Shown here piece by piece: positions 6,016 to 6,058 of a stretch of DNA of 6,058 nucleotides. Positions within the stretch are counted from its first letter, which is position 1. The number at the start of each line of letters is the position of its first letter. The translations under genes and the position numbers were made by a program. A model generated the notes under the pieces. The model was given only the letters and a program-made list of their open reading frames with translations. It was not told where the DNA came from and searched no databases. The stretch is from positions 1 through 6,058 of the forward strand of contig JAGRJB010000151.1 in assembly GCA_020442965.1 (NCBI GenBank). The letters run 5' to 3'. Source of the DNA: Pseudomonadales bacterium. GTDB taxonomy: Bacteria > Pseudomonadota > Gammaproteobacteria > Steroidobacterales > Steroidobacteraceae.

Positions 6016-6058
6016 TGGTGGAAAGGGAGGGAATCGAACCCTCGACCCCGGCATTATG
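6016..6058 (-). tRNA. 3' half of a tRNA with anticodon CAT, probably elongator tRNA-Met (cut by window edge)
   Basis: Read on the minus strand, the edge begins exactly at an anticodon CAT (6058-6056). Loop bases AA and anticodon-stem 3' strand TGCCG (6053-6049) follow. Variable loop GGGTC (6048-6044) precedes a perfect T-stem GAGGG/CCCTC around TTCGATT. The acceptor 3' strand CCTTTCC, discriminator A and an encoded CCA (6018-6016) end the gene. The GGGTC variable loop favours elongator Met. tRNA-Ile2, whose CAT anticodon is modified to read AUA, remains possible because the D-arm and acceptor 5' strand lie outside the window. Confidence 0.88.

Noticed and set aside
1..6058. CRISPR array, toxin-antitoxin pair, retron or other defence system
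   Set aside because: No regularly spaced repeats, no paired small ORFs with the usual motifs and no reverse transcriptase or nuclease domain were seen.

Overview
The window looks like a piece of a proteobacterial chromosome with moderately high GC. Protein families and codon use suggest a beta- or gammaproteobacterium, but no feature fixes the genus. Four genes look functional: an M24 metallopeptidase-like protein cut by the left edge, a Tat-signal medium-chain dehydrogenase, a small GFA/CENP-V zinc protein and a GNAT acetyltransferase. Between and beside them lie four broken genes: a SAM methyltransferase, a flotillin C-terminus, a PaiB-type FMN-binding regulator and a tyrosine integrase. 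A partial tRNA with anticodon CAT, probably Met, occupies the right edge.

Layout. Positions 1-1191 (+) hold the M24 protein. Tail to tail with it, 1188-1755 (-) is a methyltransferase pseudogene with an internal deletion, a frameshift and a Trp-to-TGA change. Thirty bases upstream of it on the same strand, 1786-2910 (-) is an MDR dehydrogenase with a twin-arginine leader. Positions 3036-3417 (+) carry the 5'-truncated, frameshifted end of a flotillin. Positions 3509-3946 (-) encode the GFA protein behind a very strong Shine-Dalgarno sequence. Positions 4168-4761 (-) encode the GNAT enzyme, and 4829-5305 (-), directly upstream of it, is the paiB-like pseudogene. Positions 5392-5995 (+) are a tyrosine-recombinase remnant ending 20 bases from the 3' end of the tRNA at 6016-6058 (-).

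The common theme is decay. In three of the four pseudogenes a block of roughly 30 to 60 codons appears to be missing from the middle, while the flanks still read as good family sequence in shifted frames. Scattered one-base errors would not do this. It is what a lineage losing genes through small deletions, or an old accessory region no longer under selection, would leave. The integrase remnant beside a tRNA 3' end suggests an old integration site. The intact genes do not form an obvious pathway. I see no convincing undescribed defence, toxin, CRISPR or biosynthetic system here.
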